Program-made: the position numbers and the translations under genes
DNA from: Chitinilyticum litopenaei DSM 21440
GTDB taxonomy: Bacteria > Pseudomonadota > Gammaproteobacteria > Burkholderiales > Chitinibacteraceae
Assembly: GCF_000428145.1 (NCBI RefSeq)
Contig: NZ_ATZJ01000008.1
Span: 1 to 64,000, forward strand
Direction: 5' to 3'
DNA: 64,000 nucleotides
Notes under the pieces: generated by a model
What the model saw: the letters and a program-made list of their open reading frames with translations, nothing else
The model's database searches: none
Told to the model about the DNA's origin: nothing
Part shown: positions 51,975 to 62,669 of the stretch, in pieces
How the letters are laid out: each line of letters opens with the position of its first letter
Numbering within the stretch: the first letter of the stretch is position 1

Positions 51975-53356
51975 CAAGACACTGCACTGTTCTGATCAAT
52001 GAGGGCAAGGAGCATTGCGGTTTGTGCACGCATCAGCGCTTCATCCCCGCGACTTTCGACATTCAGGCGCAATACCGGCTCGGTATTCGAGCCCCGCAGA
52101 TTGAATCGCCAGTTGGCAAACTCCATGCTGATGCCATCGGTTTCATCGACCGCGCAAGCAGACTCATCAAAGGCAGCGCGAACCCGGGCAATCGTTGCCT
52201 TGACATCGCTGACCTTGCGGTTGATTTCACCGGAGGAAGGAAAAGCGGCAATACGTTCAGCCACAAGGGCGGACAGGGCTTGCCCTGAGGTACTCATCAG
52301 CTCGGCTACCAGCAGCCACGGAATCATGCCGCTGTCACAGTAGGCGAAGTCGCGGAAATAGTGATGAGCACTCATTTCCCCCCCGTAGACGGCATCCTCC
52401 TTGCGCATCCGCTCCTTGATGAAGGCATGGCCCGTCTTGCTCTGCACAGGAACGCCGCCAGCCTCCTGCACCATTGCGATGGTATTCCAGGTAAGCCGAG
52501 GATCATGAATGATTTTTTCACCAGGGGTATTTGCCAGAAACGCTTTAGCCAGAAGGCCTACAATGTAATACCCCTCAATAAACTCACCCTTCTCATCAAA
52601 CAGGAAGCAGCGGTCGAAATCGCCATCCCATGCGATGCCCATATCCGCACCATGCGCCTTTACAGCCTCGGCCGTATCGGCGCGATTTTCCGGCAACAAG
52701 GGATTGGGGATGCCATTGGGGAAACGCGCATCGGGCTCATGGTGAATCTTGATGAAGCTCACCGGCACGCCAAGGGCGGCAAACTCTTGCTCGATGGCGT
52801 CAATGACATGGCCGGCTGCGCCATTGCCGGCATTGACCACCAGCTTCAGAGGCTTCAGGCGGGTAGGCTCGATATACGCCAGCAGATGCCGGACGTAATC
52901 CGCGAGTACGGTGAGTTCGCTGAGTGAGCCGCGTCGGCCAGGTGCCGCAAACTCGTTGGCTTCGGCAAGCCGTTGAATCTCGCGCAAACCTGAGTCGCCA
53001 CTAATCGGTTGCGCGCCGCGCTTCACCAGCTTCATGCCGTTGTAGTCCAGCGGGTTGTGACTGGCAGTGACCTCAATGCCGCCATCGACATCCAGGTGAA
53101 ATGCGGCAAAGTAAATTTCTTCGGTACCCGTCATGCCGATATCGATGACATCAGCGCCGGAATCCATCAGGCCATTTGCCAGCGCCATTTTCAGTGCGGC
53201 CGAAGTCTCACGCACATCGCCGCCCACGACAACACGGCGAGGCTGCAGGAACTCGCCATACGCACGGCCGATACGGTAGGCAATCTCCTCATTCAATTCG
53301 CTCCCCAACTGGCCGCGAATGTCATAGGCCTTGAAACATGTCAGTTGCTGATTCAT
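51974..53356 (-). CDS. manB: Phosphomannomutase/phosphoglucomutase
   Basis: A 460-residue enzyme converting mannose-6-phosphate to mannose-1-phosphate for GDP-mannose, possibly also glucose phosphates. The phosphoserine loop is TASHNPLDYNGMK, the metal loop DGDFDRCFLFDEKG, the sugar loop GGEMSAHHYF and the phosphate loop RGSNTEPVLRL. Length is like AlgC/CpsG. The second of two close ATGs (53356) is better spaced from GGGG. It lies 12 bases after manC. Confidence 0.93.
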   Translation of the reverse strand: MNQQLTCFKAYDIRGQLGSELNEEIAYRIGRAYGEFLQPRRVVVGGDVRETSAALKMALANGLMDSGADVIDIGMTGTEEIYFAAFHLDVDGGIEVTASHNPLDYNGMKLVKRGAQPISGDSGLREIQRLAEANEFAAPGRRGSLSELTVLADYVRHLLAYIEPTRLKPLKLVVNAGNGAAGHVIDAIEQEFAALGVPVSFIKIHHEPDARFPNGIPNPLLPENRADTAEAVKAHGADMGIAWDGDFDRCFLFDEKGEFIEGYYIVGLLAKAFLANTPGEKIIHDPRLTWNTIAMVQEAGGVPVQSKTGHAFIKERMRKEDAVYGGEMSAHHYFRDFAYCDSGMIPWLLVAELMSTSGQALSALVAERIAAFPSSGEINRKVSDVKATIARVRAAFDESACAVDETDGISMEFANWRFNLRGSNTEPVLRLNVESRGDEALMRAQTAMLLALIDQNSAVS

Positions 53357-53368
53357 GACCATCCCCGT

Positions 53369-54799
53369 TCAGTCTACCCGACCATAGTTATCGTCAAATC
53401 GCACAATGTCATCTTCTCCGAGGTAGCTGCCGGATTGCACTTCGATGATTTCAAGCGGAATCTTGCCCGGATTCACCAGGCGATGCGTAATACCCAAAGG
53501 AATGTACGTGGACTGGTTTTCGCTCAGCAGGAGCTCTTTGTCGCCATTGACAACCACAGCCGTGCCCTTGACGACGACCCAGTGCTCCGCCCTGTGATGG
53601 TGCATCTGCAGGCTGAGCGAACGACCCGGGCTGACCATGATGCGCTTGACCTGAAAACGGTCACAGGCATCAAGCCCTTCATACCAGCCCCATGGCCGAA
53701 ATACGCGACGATGCGTCACGGATTCGCTGCGGCCCGCTTGATTCAAGCGCTCGACGATTTTCTTCACATCCTGCGCTTTGTCCTTGTGGGCGACCAGAAT
53801 GGCGTCAGCGGTCTCAACGATCACGAGGTCACGCACCCCCAGTGCCGCAATCATGCGATTCTCGCTGCGGATGTAGCAGTCGGAGACATCGTCAACCAGC
53901 ACATCGCCGAGCAAGTGGTTGCCTTCGGCATCCGGCTCGCTGACCTCGGCCAGCGCGGTCCATGAACCGATATCGTTCCAGCCCAAACCCGCAGCAGCAA
54001 TGACCGCAGCCTCTTTCGTGTGCTCCATTACCGCATAATCGATGGAGTCTGCCGGACACTCGGAAAAGTACTCGGCGTCGAGGCGGAAAAAATCCTGATC
54101 GGATTTGCCTGCGGCAATCGCCGACCTCACCTGCTCGAGCATCGCCGGCTGAAATTGTCCCAGCTCACGCAAATACGCATCGGCACGGAACAGGAACATG
54201 CCGCTGTTCCAGTAGTAATCACCACTGGCCAGAAAGAGCGCGGCTCGCTGGGCATCGGGCTTTTCCACAAATTCGGCGACGTCATACACGCCCTTGGCCG
54301 TACCAATCCGGCACTCATTGCCACGGCGGATATAACCATACCCGGTATGGGGCGACTCTGGCTTGATGCCGAATGTCACCAGCTTTCCTGCTGCGGCCAC
54401 CTGCGCGGCCTGTTGCACCAGTTCAGCAAAAACAGCCTTGTGCTGGATGACGTGATCCGAGGGCAGAACCAGCAGCATTGCCTCGGGGTTGCCTTGCAGG
54501 GCAACAATCGCAGCGGCAGCCACGGCGGGGGCCGTATTGCGACCGACGGGCTCCAGAATAATGCGTGCATCCTTGATGCCAGCCTCGCGCAATTGTTCGG
54601 CCACCAGAAAACGCTGCTCCGCATTGCTGATCAGCAGAGGCGCACCGGCCTCAGACAGGCCGGACAGTCTTGTGGCCGTTTGCTGCAGAAGACTTTCATG
54701 CCCATACAGCGCGAGGAACTGCTTGGGGTAACCACCACGCGAAAGTGGCCACATCCGTGTGCCGGAACCGCCACACAGAATGACAGGGGTAATGGTCAT
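53369..54799 (-). CDS. manC: Mannose-1-phosphate guanylyltransferase/mannose-6-phosphate isomerase
   Basis: A 476-residue bifunctional enzyme making GDP-mannose. The N-terminal transferase has ILCGGSGTRMWPLSRGGYPK and FVEKPDAQRA; the C-terminal type II isomerase cupin has RPWGWYEGLD, QMHHHRAEHWVVVKGTA and YIPLGITHRLVNPG. The start at 54799 has no rival. It sits between rfbC and manB in one direction with 12-13 base gaps. Confidence 0.95.
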   Translation of the reverse strand: MTITPVILCGGSGTRMWPLSRGGYPKQFLALYGHESLLQQTATRLSGLSEAGAPLLISNAEQRFLVAEQLREAGIKDARIILEPVGRNTAPAVAAAAIVALQGNPEAMLLVLPSDHVIQHKAVFAELVQQAAQVAAAGKLVTFGIKPESPHTGYGYIRRGNECRIGTAKGVYDVAEFVEKPDAQRAALFLASGDYYWNSGMFLFRADAYLRELGQFQPAMLEQVRSAIAAGKSDQDFFRLDAEYFSECPADSIDYAVMEHTKEAAVIAAAGLGWNDIGSWTALAEVSEPDAEGNHLLGDVLVDDVSDCYIRSENRMIAALGVRDLVIVETADAILVAHKDKAQDVKKIVERLNQAGRSESVTHRRVFRPWGWYEGLDACDRFQVKRIMVSPGRSLSLQMHHHRAEHWVVVKGTAVVVNGDKELLLSENQSTYIPLGITHRLVNPGKIPLEIIEVQSGSYLGEDDIVRFDDNYGRVD

Positions 54800-54812
54800 G
54801 CTTGCATCTCAA

Positions 54813-55361
54813 TCAGGGAAAATGATGGGCATCATCGAAACGGCGGCCCTTTGCATCTTTTTCGGACAAGATCGGCGTTAGGCCATCCGGCCAGCGTACC
54901 CCGACAAAGGGGTCACACCATAGCAGAATTTCCTCGTCCTGTGGACTCCAGTAAGCGCTGGTCTTGTACTGCACTTCAGCCTGTTCGCCGGTAACCAGAA
55001 AACCATGTGCGAATCCTTCCGGAATCCATAACTGCTTGCGATTTTCGGCACTCAGCTCAAGACCGAACCAGCGCCCGAAGGCACTTGACGAGCGGCGCAT
55101 GTCAACAGCCACATCAAAAACCGCTCCCGCCGTACAGCGTACAAGTTTGGCCTGGGCATTAGGGGGACGCTGATAGTGCAGTCCCCGCAACACGCCATGC
55201 CGGGAACTGGAATGATTGTCCTGCACAAAATCAATGTCGCGCCCCAGCATCCTCGCAAAGGACGCACGATTGAAGCTTTCGAAAAAAAAACCGCGCTCGT
55301 CACCAAACGCCTTGGGCTCAATAACTTTCAATCCGGGAAGAGGAGTGTCTATCACATGCAT
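54813..55361 (-). CDS. rfbC: dTDP-4-dehydrorhamnose 3,5-epimerase
   Basis: A 182-residue cupin enzyme for the third step of dTDP-L-rhamnose synthesis. DERGFFFESFNRASF, DNHSSSRHGVLRGLHYQRPP with the catalytic His, KLVRCTAGAVFDVAVDMR and WIPEGFAHGF are family landmarks. The ATG at 55361 gives the usual length; the frame is open a few codons further to a TTG. It is 187 bases downstream of rfbA, an unusually large gap in this tight cluster. Confidence 0.95.
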   Translation of the reverse strand: MHVIDTPLPGLKVIEPKAFGDERGFFFESFNRASFARMLGRDIDFVQDNHSSSRHGVLRGLHYQRPPNAQAKLVRCTAGAVFDVAVDMRRSSSAFGRWFGLELSAENRKQLWIPEGFAHGFLVTGEQAEVQYKTSAYWSPQDEEILLWCDPFVGVRWPDGLTPILSEKDAKGRRFDDAHHFP

Positions 55362-55548
55362 GCTGGATCGCAATAAGGAAAATGGAAGGGGCCTGAACGG
55401 TAAAACTCACCAAGCAGGCATGAATGCCAGAACAGTCGCACTCAGGCAATCCATGCTCATTGCGGCAGGGAATGCAAGACTGGGCGGCCATCACAGGCAC
55501 AGGAAAGTGCACTATCCTCGGCAATGGCCGGAAGCAAACAGGCGACTT
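55362..55548. other. Non-coding gap between rfbA and rfbC
   Basis: The gap of 187 bases interrupts an otherwise tightly packed operon. I find no gene and no clear terminator; it may hold an internal promoter for the distal genes, but no good -35/-10 pair stands out. Confidence 0.4.
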
Positions 55549-56430
55549 TCAGGCGCAAGGATCTTTTGCCAGTTGCAGTAGATATTGCCCATACCCGGTT
55601 TTCTTCAGCGGCTGGGCCAGTGCCTCCAGTTGCGCAACACCAATCCATTGCTGCCGATAGGCGACTTCTTCCGGACAGGCCACTTTCAGACCCTGCCGCT
55701 GCTCGATGGTCTGGATGAACAGACTGGCCTCGAGCATCGATTCGTGCGTGCCGGTATCCAGCCAGGCATAACCACGCCCCATTGTCTTGACATGAAGCAG
55801 ACCACGCCGCAGGTATTCACCGTTCACGTCGGTGATTTCCAGCTCGCCACGCGCCGAAGGCTTGATGCTCCTGGCGATGCTGACCACATCGTTGTCATAA
55901 AAATACAGGCCGGTGACTGCATAGTTGGATTTCGGCTGCAGCGGCTTCTCCTCAATGGATAGAGCATTCCCCGCCTGATCAAACGCCACAACCCCGTAAC
56001 GCTCCGGATCGTTCACATGATAGGCAAACACGCTGGCTCCCTTCTCGCCGGCAGCCGTCTGCAGCAAACCGGCAAAGTCATGGCCATAGAAAATATTGTC
56101 CCCCAAGACCAGAGCTACCTGATCACCACCAATGAACTCCTCGGCGATGATGAAGGCCTGCGCAATGCCATCCGGACTGGGCTGTACAGCGTATTCAAGA
56201 GTAATGCCCCACTGGCTGCCATCCCCCAGCAGCTGCTCGAAGCGCGGTGTGTCCTGCGGGGTGGAGATGATGAGGATCTCGCGGATGCCGGCCAGCATCA
56301 GCGTGGTCAGCGGGTAGTAGATCATCGGCTTGTCGTAGATCGGCAGCAGTTGCTTGCTGACGGCAATCGTGGCCGGATAGAGCCGGGTGCCGGAGCCACC
56401 GGCGAGGATGATGCCCTTGCGCTTGGTCAT
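55549..56430 (-). CDS. rfbA: Glucose-1-phosphate thymidylyltransferase
   Basis: A 293-residue enzyme making dTDP-glucose, the first step to dTDP-L-rhamnose. KGIILAGGSGTRLYPATIAV with SKQLLPIYDKPMIYYPL, QPSPDGIAQAFIIAEEF, LVLGDNIFYGHDF and GYAWLDTGTHESMLEAS are diagnostic. Length is normal. It is in the order rfbB-rfbD-rfbA-rfbC, 19 bases after rfbD. Confidence 0.96.
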   Translation of the reverse strand: MTKRKGIILAGGSGTRLYPATIAVSKQLLPIYDKPMIYYPLTTLMLAGIREILIISTPQDTPRFEQLLGDGSQWGITLEYAVQPSPDGIAQAFIIAEEFIGGDQVALVLGDNIFYGHDFAGLLQTAAGEKGASVFAYHVNDPERYGVVAFDQAGNALSIEEKPLQPKSNYAVTGLYFYDNDVVSIARSIKPSARGELEITDVNGEYLRRGLLHVKTMGRGYAWLDTGTHESMLEASLFIQTIEQRQGLKVACPEEVAYRQQWIGVAQLEALAQPLKKTGYGQYLLQLAKDPCA

Positions 56431-56449
56431 GGTGTCTGTCTTCCTGAAA

Positions 56450-57352
56450 TCAGCGGGCCAGCAAGGTCATCACCTGCCGGACGCCATCCTGCCACGGCGG
56501 CAGGCGCAGATTGAATGTGCTTTGCAGCTTGTCGGTGGCCAGCCGCGAATTGGCTGGTCGCGGCGCTGGCGAGGGATAGGCGCTGGTGGGGATCGGCCGG
56601 ATGGCCTCACCATCACACCTAAGGGTATAGCCATGCAACCCAGCAAGGCGATGGGTTTCCAGCGCATACCCATGCCAACTCGTTTCACCTGCCGCCACCA
56701 GATGGTAGGTACCGAAAGGGAAACCGGCCGGCTGGCCGGCCTGCAGGTAGCGGGCCAGGATCTGCGCCGTGCAGTCCGCCAGCAAGGCTGCCGAGGTCGG
56801 CGCGCCGATCTGGTCGGCGACCACGTTCAGCGCCTCGCGCTCCTGCATCAAGCGCAGCATGGTTTTCAGGAAGTTGCCACCATGCGCGCCAAACACCCAG
56901 CTGGTGCGCAAAATGAGGTGGCGACAGCCGCTGGCGCGGATAGCCTCTTCGCCGGCCAGCTTGGTCTTGCCGTACACCGACTGCGGATTGGGCTGTGCGT
57001 CCTCGCCATACCAGCCCGCCTTGCGGCCATCAAACACATAGTCGGTGGAGTAATGCACCAGCAGCACATCGTGCGCAGCCGCCCAGTTGGCAAAGACCGC
57101 GGGCACATCGGCATTGATGGCCTGCGCCAACTCCGGCTCGCCTTCCGCTTTGTCCACGGCGGTGTAGGCAGCGGGATTCACGATCAGGTCGGGCTGCACG
57201 GCATCCAGCAGCTGGCGGATGGCCGCTGCATCGGCCAGATCACACTCGGTGCGGTCAATGGCTATCACTTCGCCAAGAACGCCAAGGGTGCGCTGCAACT
57301 CGAAGCCGACCTGGCCGGCGGCCCCGGTCAGCAGAATTTTCGGAAAGGTCAT
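56450..57352 (-). CDS. rfbD: dTDP-4-dehydrorhamnose reductase
   Basis: A 300-residue NADPH-dependent reductase finishing dTDP-L-rhamnose. The dinucleotide loop is ILLTGAAGQVGFELQRTLG, the active site STDYVFDG with YGKTKLAGE (Tyr-x3-Lys), and the C-terminal PTSAYPSPAPRPANSRL is typical. Codons around HRLAGLHGYTLRCDG coincide with a copy of the dispersed GGGTATTGCC-type repeat (56619-56655). Total length between family blocks is normal, so the repeat replaces rather than interrupts coding sequence. It starts three bases after rfbB. Confidence 0.95.
   Translation of the reverse strand: MTFPKILLTGAAGQVGFELQRTLGVLGEVIAIDRTECDLADAAAIRQLLDAVQPDLIVNPAAYTAVDKAEGEPELAQAINADVPAVFANWAAAHDVLLVHYSTDYVFDGRKAGWYGEDAQPNPQSVYGKTKLAGEEAIRASGCRHLILRTSWVFGAHGGNFLKTMLRLMQEREALNVVADQIGAPTSAALLADCTAQILARYLQAGQPAGFPFGTYHLVAAGETSWHGYALETHRLAGLHGYTLRCDGEAIRPIPTSAYPSPAPRPANSRLATDKLQSTFNLRLPPWQDGVRQVMTLLAR
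56619..56655. repeat. GGGTATTGCC-type dispersed repeat inside rfbD
   Basis: The plus strand reads AAGGGTATAGCCATGCAACC then CAGCAAGG, matching the half-element of the family (GGGTAT, GCC, TGCA, CCC in order). Confidence 0.6.
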
Positions 57353-57355
57353 CGC

Positions 57356-58414
57356 TCACACTCCGTACTGGGTGGAGAGCCACTCGCGGTAGGCGCCGGA
57401 GGTGACGTTCTGCACCCAGTCCTGATTGGCGAGATACCAAGCGACGGTCTTGCGGATGCCGGATTCGAAGGTCTCGGCCGGCTTCCAGCCCAGTTCGCTC
57501 TCCAGCTTGCGCGCGTCGATCGCATAGCGGCGATCATGGCCAGGACGGTCGGCGACAAAGCTGATCTGCGTGGCGTAGGACTGGCCATCGGCGCGCGGCT
57601 GCAATTCGTCGAGCAGCGCGCAGATGGTGTTGACGACATCCAGATTGGCTTTCTCGTTCCAGCCGCCGACATTGTAGGTCTCGCCAGGCTTGCCGGCTGC
57701 CAGCACGCGGCGGATGGCGGCACAGTGGTCTTTCACATACAGCCAGTCGCGGATCTGCTGACCATCGCCATACACTGGCAAGGTCTTGCCGGCCAGCGCA
57801 TTGAGGATGACCAGCGGAATCAGCTTCTCGGGGAAATGGTAGGGACCGTAGTTGTTCGAGCAGTTGGTGGTCAGCACCGGCAGACCATAGGTATGGTGCC
57901 AGGCACGCACCAGATGATCGCTTGCGGCTTTCGATGCCGAATACGGGCTGTTCGGCTCGTAGGGGTGGGTTTCCGCAAACGGCAGGTCCGTCGCTGCCAG
58001 CGTGCCGTACACCTCATCGGTGGAAACATGCAGGAAACGGAAAGCGGCCTTTTCCCCGCCAGGCAGCCCGGTCCAGTAAGCGCGCACGCTTTCCAGCAGG
58101 TTGAAGGTGCCGACGACATTGGTCTGGATGAAATCATCGGGACCATGAATCGAGCGGTCGACATGCGATTCGGCGGCAAAATTGATGACGGCGCGCGGCT
58201 GATGCTCGGCCAGCAAGCGACTCACCAGTTCGCGATCACCAATATCGCCGCGCACGAACACATGGCGGGCATCGTCCGCCAGCGACTTGAGGGTATCGAG
58301 ATTGCCCGCGTAAGTGAGCTTGTCCAGGTTGACGACCGGCTCTTCATTGCCCGCCAGCCAGTCCAGAACAAAATTGGCGCCGATAAAACCGGCGCCACCG
58401 GTAACCAGAATCAT
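57356..58414 (-). CDS. rfbB: dTDP-glucose 4,6-dehydratase
   Basis: A 352-residue short-chain dehydrogenase-type enzyme converting dTDP-glucose to the 4-keto-6-deoxy sugar. MILVTGGAGFIGANFVLDWL binds NAD, NFAAESHVDRSIHGPDDFIQ and HVSTDEVYG hold active-site residues, and YSASKAASDHLVRAW carries the Tyr-x3-Lys pair. Length matches the family. It opens the rml set and is 25 bases downstream of the initiating transferase gene. Confidence 0.97.
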   Translation of the reverse strand: MILVTGGAGFIGANFVLDWLAGNEEPVVNLDKLTYAGNLDTLKSLADDARHVFVRGDIGDRELVSRLLAEHQPRAVINFAAESHVDRSIHGPDDFIQTNVVGTFNLLESVRAYWTGLPGGEKAAFRFLHVSTDEVYGTLAATDLPFAETHPYEPNSPYSASKAASDHLVRAWHHTYGLPVLTTNCSNNYGPYHFPEKLIPLVILNALAGKTLPVYGDGQQIRDWLYVKDHCAAIRRVLAAGKPGETYNVGGWNEKANLDVVNTICALLDELQPRADGQSYATQISFVADRPGHDRRYAIDARKLESELGWKPAETFESGIRKTVAWYLANQDWVQNVTSGAYREWLSTQYGV

Positions 58415-58439
58415 GGGGACCTCCTCGAATCAGAGGCAA

Positions 58440-59552
58440 TCAGCTTTTGTCCAAAGCAGAAACCTTGCGATACACCAACCACTTGGGCGAACGAAACCGG
58501 GCGATGCTCCGGTATAGCCAGATATAGCCGACCACAAACACGCACGCCGTCAACTGCAAGGCAAGCGTCGAATGCCACATCAGGGTGGCAGGCACCACGG
58601 AAAGCGAGGCAAAAAACCAGAGGTAAGGCGAAGTCATGCTGTTGCGCATCGTACGTTCGGCCGGACAACTGCTACCAACGGCCCAGCGCATCATGCGCTT
58701 GTAGATCAGCTGATGGAGATGCGCCGCATCCGGCATGCCGGGATTGGCTTTGCGGTGCAAGCGGCGCTGGATCGTGAAGACAGTTTCCACAATCGGGTAC
58801 AGCAGCAGCACACAAGCATACCAGGGCGAAACCTGGGGGTTGCGGAACACGATCGCAATGGCCAGAGTCGCCAATGCAAAGCCTATCGTATAGGCACCGC
58901 CATCCCCCATGAAAATGAGACCACGCGGCCAGTTCCACATCATGAAGCCAAGGCAGGCACCAATCAGCGACAAGGCCGCAACCATGATGGCGCGGTCTTC
59001 AACCTTGAAGGCAACATAGGCCAGGGAGCTGAGCATGATCATCGCCACTGCGGCAGACAGGCCGTTGTAGCCATCAATCAGATTGAAGGCATTGATGACC
59101 CCCATGACTGCGGCAATCGTAACGCCGACGGCAAGCCAGCGATGGGCGAGCAAGCCATCCAGCAGCCCGATTTCCGTACGCAAGACCAGCCAGCCGAGCA
59201 TGGCGACAAACAGGGAGCAACTGCACAGCATGGCCAGGAGCCTGAGCCTGATCAGGCCCTGCTTCAGGATGTCTTCCGCCAGCCCTCCTGCAAATACCGG
59301 CAATACGCTCAGCAACAGCAGCCAGAGTGGCAGCGCAGTCTCGGGCCGCTCGAAAAACCAGACAGCCGGTACCGTCACGATCAGCGCAAGCAATACCGCG
59401 ATCCCACCAACCCTTGGTACCGGATAGGCGTGAAATTTCTGCGCACCGCTGAAATCATTGTCGCCAATCAAATGCGCATGCGTGTGGGTATAGCGGACGA
59501 TGCCCAAACAGAGCAAAAAGCTTGCAAAAAAAGAAAGCGAAAAGTAAATCAT
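58440..59552 (-). CDS. WecA-like undecaprenyl-phosphate sugar-1-phosphate transferase
   Basis: A 370-residue membrane enzyme of the MraY/WecA family, about eleven helices. Family motifs are FHAYPVPRVGGIAVLL, INAFNLIDGYNGLSAAVAMI with the catalytic Asp, LIFMGDGGAYTIGF, and the cytoplasmic histidine motif PDAAHLHQLIYKR. It would place the first sugar phosphate, perhaps GlcNAc-1-phosphate, on undecaprenyl phosphate to start the polysaccharide. The start at 59552 (MIYFSLSFFASFLL) begins directly at the first helix; an upstream ATG at 59609 is less likely. It heads the polysaccharide cluster. Confidence 0.92.
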   Translation of the reverse strand: MIYFSLSFFASFLLCLGIVRYTHTHAHLIGDNDFSGAQKFHAYPVPRVGGIAVLLALIVTVPAVWFFERPETALPLWLLLLSVLPVFAGGLAEDILKQGLIRLRLLAMLCSCSLFVAMLGWLVLRTEIGLLDGLLAHRWLAVGVTIAAVMGVINAFNLIDGYNGLSAAVAMIMLSSLAYVAFKVEDRAIMVAALSLIGACLGFMMWNWPRGLIFMGDGGAYTIGFALATLAIAIVFRNPQVSPWYACVLLLYPIVETVFTIQRRLHRKANPGMPDAAHLHQLIYKRMMRWAVGSSCPAERTMRNSMTSPYLWFFASLSVVPATLMWHSTLALQLTACVFVVGYIWLYRSIARFRSPKWLVYRKVSALDKS

Positions 59553-59667
59553 TATCTCACTAGCGCGAAAGCTTTTCACCAAAGCCCAGATTTTAGCCCA
59601 AGCATGCAATGTTTGTCCGAACAGCGCCGTGCCAGCTCACCCGTCCCGCCCCTTCCGCAATAGCAAA

Positions 59668-59691
59668 GAGCGCCCCCTTACGGGTGCGCTC
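59668..59691 (-). terminator. Probable terminator of the Pcm-like gene
   Basis: GAGCGC-CCC and GGG-GCGCTC arms form a stem, followed on the minus strand by TTTGC. The T run is short. Confidence 0.5.
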
Positions 59692-59738
59692 CTGAAACAG
59701 CTCAAATCGCCCAAGGCGGCAAGGCCATTAGCCAAGCC

Positions 59739-60386
59739 TCAGAACGCAAAAATGGCGCGCTGTGCGGCAAAGGCAGGCAAATTGTATTCAAACAGGCCGC
59801 GTTCCTGTACTGCGCCGCCTGCAGACCGGGTGACCAGCCTAGCTGTCATCACCGGTTGTTCGCCCACCACCATGATCAGGCGGCCTTGCTCGGCCAGCTG
59901 ATCGATATAGGCTTGCGGCAAGGCGGGGGCTGACGCGCACACCAGGATCAGGTCGAACGGCGCCTGCCCGGCAAGCGCTGCGCCAGCATCGCCCTGGACG
60001 ACCTGGGCATTCTTGATGCCGGCATTTTTCAGTGCGGCATTGGCAAACTCGACCAGCTCGCCCCGCGCCTCCACGCCATACACCTGACTGGCCAGACCTG
60101 CCGCCAGGGCGACCAGATAACCGGTCGTGGCGCCGATCACCAGCACGCGATCCGTCGGCTTGATGGCGCTTTCCTGCAGGAACTTCGCCTCGATCTTCGG
60201 GGCCAGCATGAAGACTCCATCGCCCAGCGGCAGCTCGATATCGGCCAGGGCCAGTTCTTTCTTGTCAGCCGGCACGAAGTCCTCGCGCTTAACGTCCAGG
60301 AAACGCTGCAGCACCTGCATGTCGGTCACGTTCCAGGTACGAATCTGTTGCTCTACCATCAGGTAGCGGGCGTGGTCCCAATCCAT
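59739..60386 (-). CDS. Protein-L-isoaspartate O-methyltransferase-like protein
   Basis: A 215-residue methyltransferase-fold protein of the Pcm family: MVEQQIRTWNVTDMQVLQRF, REDFVPADKKELALADIELP and KIEAKFLQ match the family opening. The SAM loop is VLVIGATTGYLVALAAG where active enzymes usually have GTGSGY, so repair activity on isoaspartyl residues is doubtful. Such divergent Pcm-like proteins are common in beta-proteobacteria. The start at 60386 has GAGG upstream; the frame extends further without similarity. It is divergent from the thiC riboswitch. Confidence 0.85.
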   Translation of the reverse strand: MDWDHARYLMVEQQIRTWNVTDMQVLQRFLDVKREDFVPADKKELALADIELPLGDGVFMLAPKIEAKFLQESAIKPTDRVLVIGATTGYLVALAAGLASQVYGVEARGELVEFANAALKNAGIKNAQVVQGDAGAALAGQAPFDLILVCASAPALPQAYIDQLAEQGRLIMVVGEQPVMTARLVTRSAGGAVQERGLFEYNLPAFAAQRAIFAF

Positions 60387-60482
60387 TTTTTGCTCAACCT
60401 CAAAGCTTGCGTAGATATCAGTCGGCCTGCGGCCATATAACTTGCAATTATCCCATAAGTCTTTAAGCTCTACACACATCAA

Positions 60483-60581
60483 TCGCTAGGGGTTCCGGCC
60501 CCGTGTCTGATTCGACACGGCCCTCCGGATGAGAATCACCCTTGGAACCTGATCCGGTTAATACCGGCGTAGGGAAGCGAG
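60483..60581 (+). promoter_or_regulatory. TPP riboswitch (THI element)
   Basis: Conserved blocks are GGGGT (60489), TGAGA (60559-60563 region following CCGGA), ACCC then AACCTGAT (60546-60553) and AATACCGGCGTAGGGAA. Ends TCGCT and AGCGA form the P1 stem. It lies about 57 bases ahead of thiC. CTACTC at 60594-60599 can pair with GAGTAG over the thiC ribosome binding site (GGAGAG, 60628-60633), which suggests translational control. Confidence 0.95.
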
Positions 60582-60638
60582 TTGCATCGTCTGCTACTCC
60601 CTCTGTGCCGGGCCGAACAAGACCACTGGAGAGTAGTC

Positions 60639-62555
<1,917 letters not shown>

Positions 62556-62571
62556 GCCAGCACGCAACATG

Positions 62572-62603
62572 AAAAAAGCCGCAGCGGATGCTGCGGCTTT
62601 TTT
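62572..62603 (+). terminator. Terminator of thiC
   Basis: AAAAAAGCCGCAG pairs with CTGCGGCTTTTTT across a CGGATG loop, followed by T residues. Confidence 0.95.
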
Positions 62604-62606
62604 CAT

Positions 62607-62655
62607 GGGTATGCAACCACAACCCATTACCAGGAAGGGCTACAAGGCAATACCC
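62607..62655. repeat. GGGTATTGCC-type dispersed repeat, copy near thiC
   Basis: GGGTATGCAACC on the left and AAGGGCTACAAGGCAATACC on the right are the family arms. It sits between the thiC terminator and the end of the TPR gene. Confidence 0.75.
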
Positions 62656-62669
62656 TGCAAAATTACTAA

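Noticed and set aside
56387..58777. A 796-codon plus-strand frame opposite rfbD and rfbB
   Set aside because: No domain pattern and no ribosome binding site; the opposite strand carries well-defined rhamnose genes.
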